This document shows positions 5,151 to 6,977 of a DNA stretch of 6,977 bases, one piece after another. The DNA comes from Prevotella sp. (GTDB lineage: Bacteria > Bacteroidota > Bacteroidia > Bacteroidales > Bacteroidaceae). The notes beneath the pieces are model-generated. The model did not search any database, had not been told where the DNA came from, and worked only from the letters and a program-made list of their open reading frames with translations. The translations under genes and the position numbers were made by a program. The stretch's first letter is position 1. Each line of letters starts with the position of its first letter. Where the stretch lies: positions 1-6,977 of the forward strand of contig JAJQAR010000206.1 in the NCBI GenBank assembly GCA_021203705.1. The letters run 5' to 3'.

Positions 5151-6977
5151 CTATTTTGTAAGTTTTAGGCGCAGGCTGTTGAGAACCACACTGATACTCG
5201 AAAACGCCATTAACGCACTTGCCCACATTGGTGTTATTTGCCAATGCCAACCGAAGATGTACGGAATACCCGCGGCAAGAGGAATACATACAATATTATA
5301 TATAAAAGCCCAAAAGAGATTTTGGTGTATCATGCCCACCGTCTTGCGTGACAAACGGATAGCATCAGGAATACGACAAAGATCTGTGCCCATAAGCGTA
5401 ACTTGCGCCACATCCATGGCTATGTCAGTTCCTTTACCCATAGCGATACTCACGTCAGCAGCCGCAAGAGCCTGCGTGTCGTTAATGCCGTCGCCGACCA
5501 TAGCCACATGATGCCCTTCCGACTGAAGTTGGCGCACCATATCTTCCTTATCCTGCGGCAACACATTACTCCTGTAATGCTTAATACCAGCCTTCTCAGC
5601 CCAATAAGCAGCCGCCTCATCCTTGTCACCACTCATCATGTAAACCTCAACACCCTCATTCTGTAACGTTTCCATTGCCTCACGAGCATACGGTTTAAGA
5701 GTCTCACGCTCATCAAGCGATAACGAATCCGCTTTGGTAAAGTCAACATCCTTATTGGGAATAGTAAGAGTTCCAGTCTTGTCAATCACCAAGGCATTCA
5801 CCTGACGAATATTCTCAAGAGCCGTAGCATCCTTTATCAGGATATTTTTACCCGCAGCCTTACCAATACCCACCATAAGGGCAGTAGGTGTGGCAAGTCC
5901 CAAGGCACACGGACAGGCTATTACCAATACAGAGACAGCCGATAGAATGGCACGTGGCAACTGCGTCTCACCGCCTATGACATACCATAATATGAAAGTG
6001 AGAATTGACAAGCATAGTACAACAGGAACGAAGATCGACGCAATCTTATCGGTAACACGCTGCACAGGAGCCTTACTGCCCTGTGCTTCCTGAACCATTT
6101 GAATTATATGAGCAAGCATAGTCTTGCTGCCCACCTCCTCCGCACGGAAACGAATAGTACCTTGTTTTATAAGCGTACCGGCAAACACCTTATCACCCGA
6201 CTTCCTTTGCACAGGAATCGGCTCACCCGTCATCATACTCTCATCAACATACGCCTCACCCTCCTTAACGGTACCATCAACAGGCATTTTCTCGCCAGGG
6301 CGCACCTCAATGATATCCCCTTTACTCAATGTGGCAATAGGAACATCATCTACATTGTTACCATTAACGACATGAGCCGTTTTAGGGGCTAAACCGATCA
6401 ATTCACGTATGGCGGAAGCCGTACTGTTTTTTGCCTTCTCCTCAAGAAAACGCCCAGTAAGTACAAAAGTGATAATCATCACCGAGGCATCGAAATATGT
6501 ATGGTTATCAATTCCTCTTGACACCCAAAAACTATTGCCCCAGAAAGTGTTGAACACGCTGAACAAGAAAGAGATAAGCGTACTCATAGCCACCAGCGTA
6601 TCCATGTTAGCCATGCCGTGCAACAACTGTTTCCAGGCATTAACATAAAACTGTCTGCCGCAATACACAATACTAAACAATGCCACAATCAGCATCGTCT
6701 GGTTGGCCTCATCCTTATTGCCGACATTAATCCAGCCCATAGAAATGCACATAGTGAGCAATGCCAAAATCCACGACCATGTAAGTCGTTTCACCAAACG
6801 GTTGTAATTGTTCTTCTCGATAGTGGCAAGGGAGTCCTCATCATCCACAACAAGGTCATAACCTATTTTAATCAACTCCTCCTTCATCTGTTGAGGAGCG
6901 ATTACTTTTGACTCATACTCAACCAGCACGGTGCGAGCGGCAAAATTCACATTCGCCACTGAAATACCATCCAATTG
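5151..6977 (-). CDS. copA: Copper-type P1B ATPase (CopA-like) lacking its N-domain; 5' end outside the window
   Basis: This inner-membrane pump should export Cu(I) from the cytoplasm. The reading frame stays open at the right edge: the first visible codons are CAA TTG, and the TTG at 6974-6972 encodes an internal Leu, not a start. Numbering from that Leu, residues 1-45 are the second half of a heavy-metal-associated domain; its CxxC would lie beyond the window. Membrane segments lie near 63-84, 92-108, 123-143, 161-176, 312-333 and 341-365, then 549-570 and 582-600. The A-domain has TGE (249-251), the sixth membrane segment CPC (354-356), the seventh YN (559-560) and the eighth MxxSS (589-593); these fit the Cu(I) group. 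The P-domain has D398 in DKTGT, SGD (448-450), the PQDK Lys476 and GDGIND (494-499). D398 to D450 spans only 52 residues, so the ATP-binding N-domain with its HP and GxG motifs is missing. It converges with the AraC gene across 58 bases. Confidence 0.92.
   Translation of the reverse strand, partial: QLDGISVANVNFAARTVLVEYESKVIAPQQMKEELIKIGYDLVVDDEDSLATIEKNNYNRLVKRLTWSWILALLTMCISMGWINVGNKDEANQTMLIVALFSIVYCGRQFYVNAWKQLLHGMANMDTLVAMSTLISFLFSVFNTFWGNSFWVSRGIDNHTYFDASVMIITFVLTGRFLEEKAKNSTASAIRELIGLAPKTAHVVNGNNVDDVPIATLSKGDIIEVRPGEKMPVDGTVKEGEAYVDESMMTGEPIPVQRKSGDKVFAGTLIKQGTIRFRAEEVGSKTMLAHIIQMVQEAQGSKAPVQRVTDKIASIFVPVVLCLSILTFILWYVIGGETQLPRAILSAVSVLVIACPCALGLATPTALMVGIGKAAGKNILIKDATALENIRQVNALVIDKTGTLTIPNKDVDFTKADSLSLDERETLKPYAREAMETLQNEGVEVYMMSGDKDEAAAYWAEKAGIKHYRSNVLPQDKEDMVRQLQSEGHHVAMVGDGINDTQALAAADVSIAMGKGTDIAMDVAQVTLMGTDLCRIPDAIRLSRKTVGMIHQNLFWAFIYNIVCIPLAAGIPYIFGWHWQITPMWASALMAFSSISVVLNSLRLKLTK

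Noticed and set aside
5890..6911. Plus-strand open frames of 67-97 codons opposite the P-type ATPase.
   Set aside because: The minus-strand frame carries all the conserved ATPase motifs; the opposite frames have low-complexity, unrecognisable products.
6972..6974. TTG as a possible start codon of the P-type ATPase, which would make a protein lacking the first half of the metal-binding domain.
   Set aside because: The frame remains open upstream to the window edge, and the residues fit the middle of a heavy-metal-associated domain, so the gene simply continues outside.
1..6977. CRISPR arrays, tRNA or rRNA genes, and insertion-sequence ends.
   Set aside because: No regularly spaced long repeats, tRNA-like folds, rRNA stretches or transposase-like frames were seen on either strand.

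Overview
The window looks like a Bacteroidota chromosome segment, most likely Bacteroidales (Prevotella/Bacteroides-like). The protein families fit this, intergenic DNA is very AT-rich against moderate-GC coding DNA, Shine-Dalgarno sequences are mostly weak, and there are good matches to the Bacteroidota promoter (TTTG, then about 19-20 bases, then TAnnTTTG). The assignment rests on these features and on general resemblance, not on a database search.

Layout. Positions 1-338 are nearly gene-free. They hold the first 16 codons of a leftward gene that runs off the left edge (1-50), a very good promoter for it (87-117), three to four TGACTAAA direct repeats just upstream of that promoter (121-172), and a short perfect inverted repeat (205-222). 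Positions 339-4011 are a leftward three-gene operon transcribed in the order TolC-family outer-membrane channel, HlyD/YbhG-type lipoprotein adaptor, double-NBD ABC ATPase (YbhF-like). Positions 4012-4189 are a divergent control region. Positions 4190-5092 hold a rightward AraC-family regulator, the obvious candidate to control the operon. After a 58-base convergent gap, 5151-6977 holds a leftward copper-type P1B ATPase (CopA) whose 5' end lies beyond the right edge.

How the genes fit together. The channel, adaptor and ATPase are three of the four parts of a YbhFSR-type ABC export system spanning both membranes. The missing part is the membrane permease (usually two genes), expected directly after the ATPase. 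Instead the operon stops and AT-rich DNA with an independent promoter follows. The double ATPase is asymmetric: one composite ATP site looks canonical and the other looks degenerate.

The most unusual object is the P-type ATPase. It keeps the membrane copper motifs, the TGE actuator loop and the DKTGT and GDGIND phosphorylation-domain motifs. However, only 52 residues separate the phosphorylated Asp from the SGD motif, where ordinary CopA proteins have about 145-150. The nucleotide-binding (N) domain is effectively absent.
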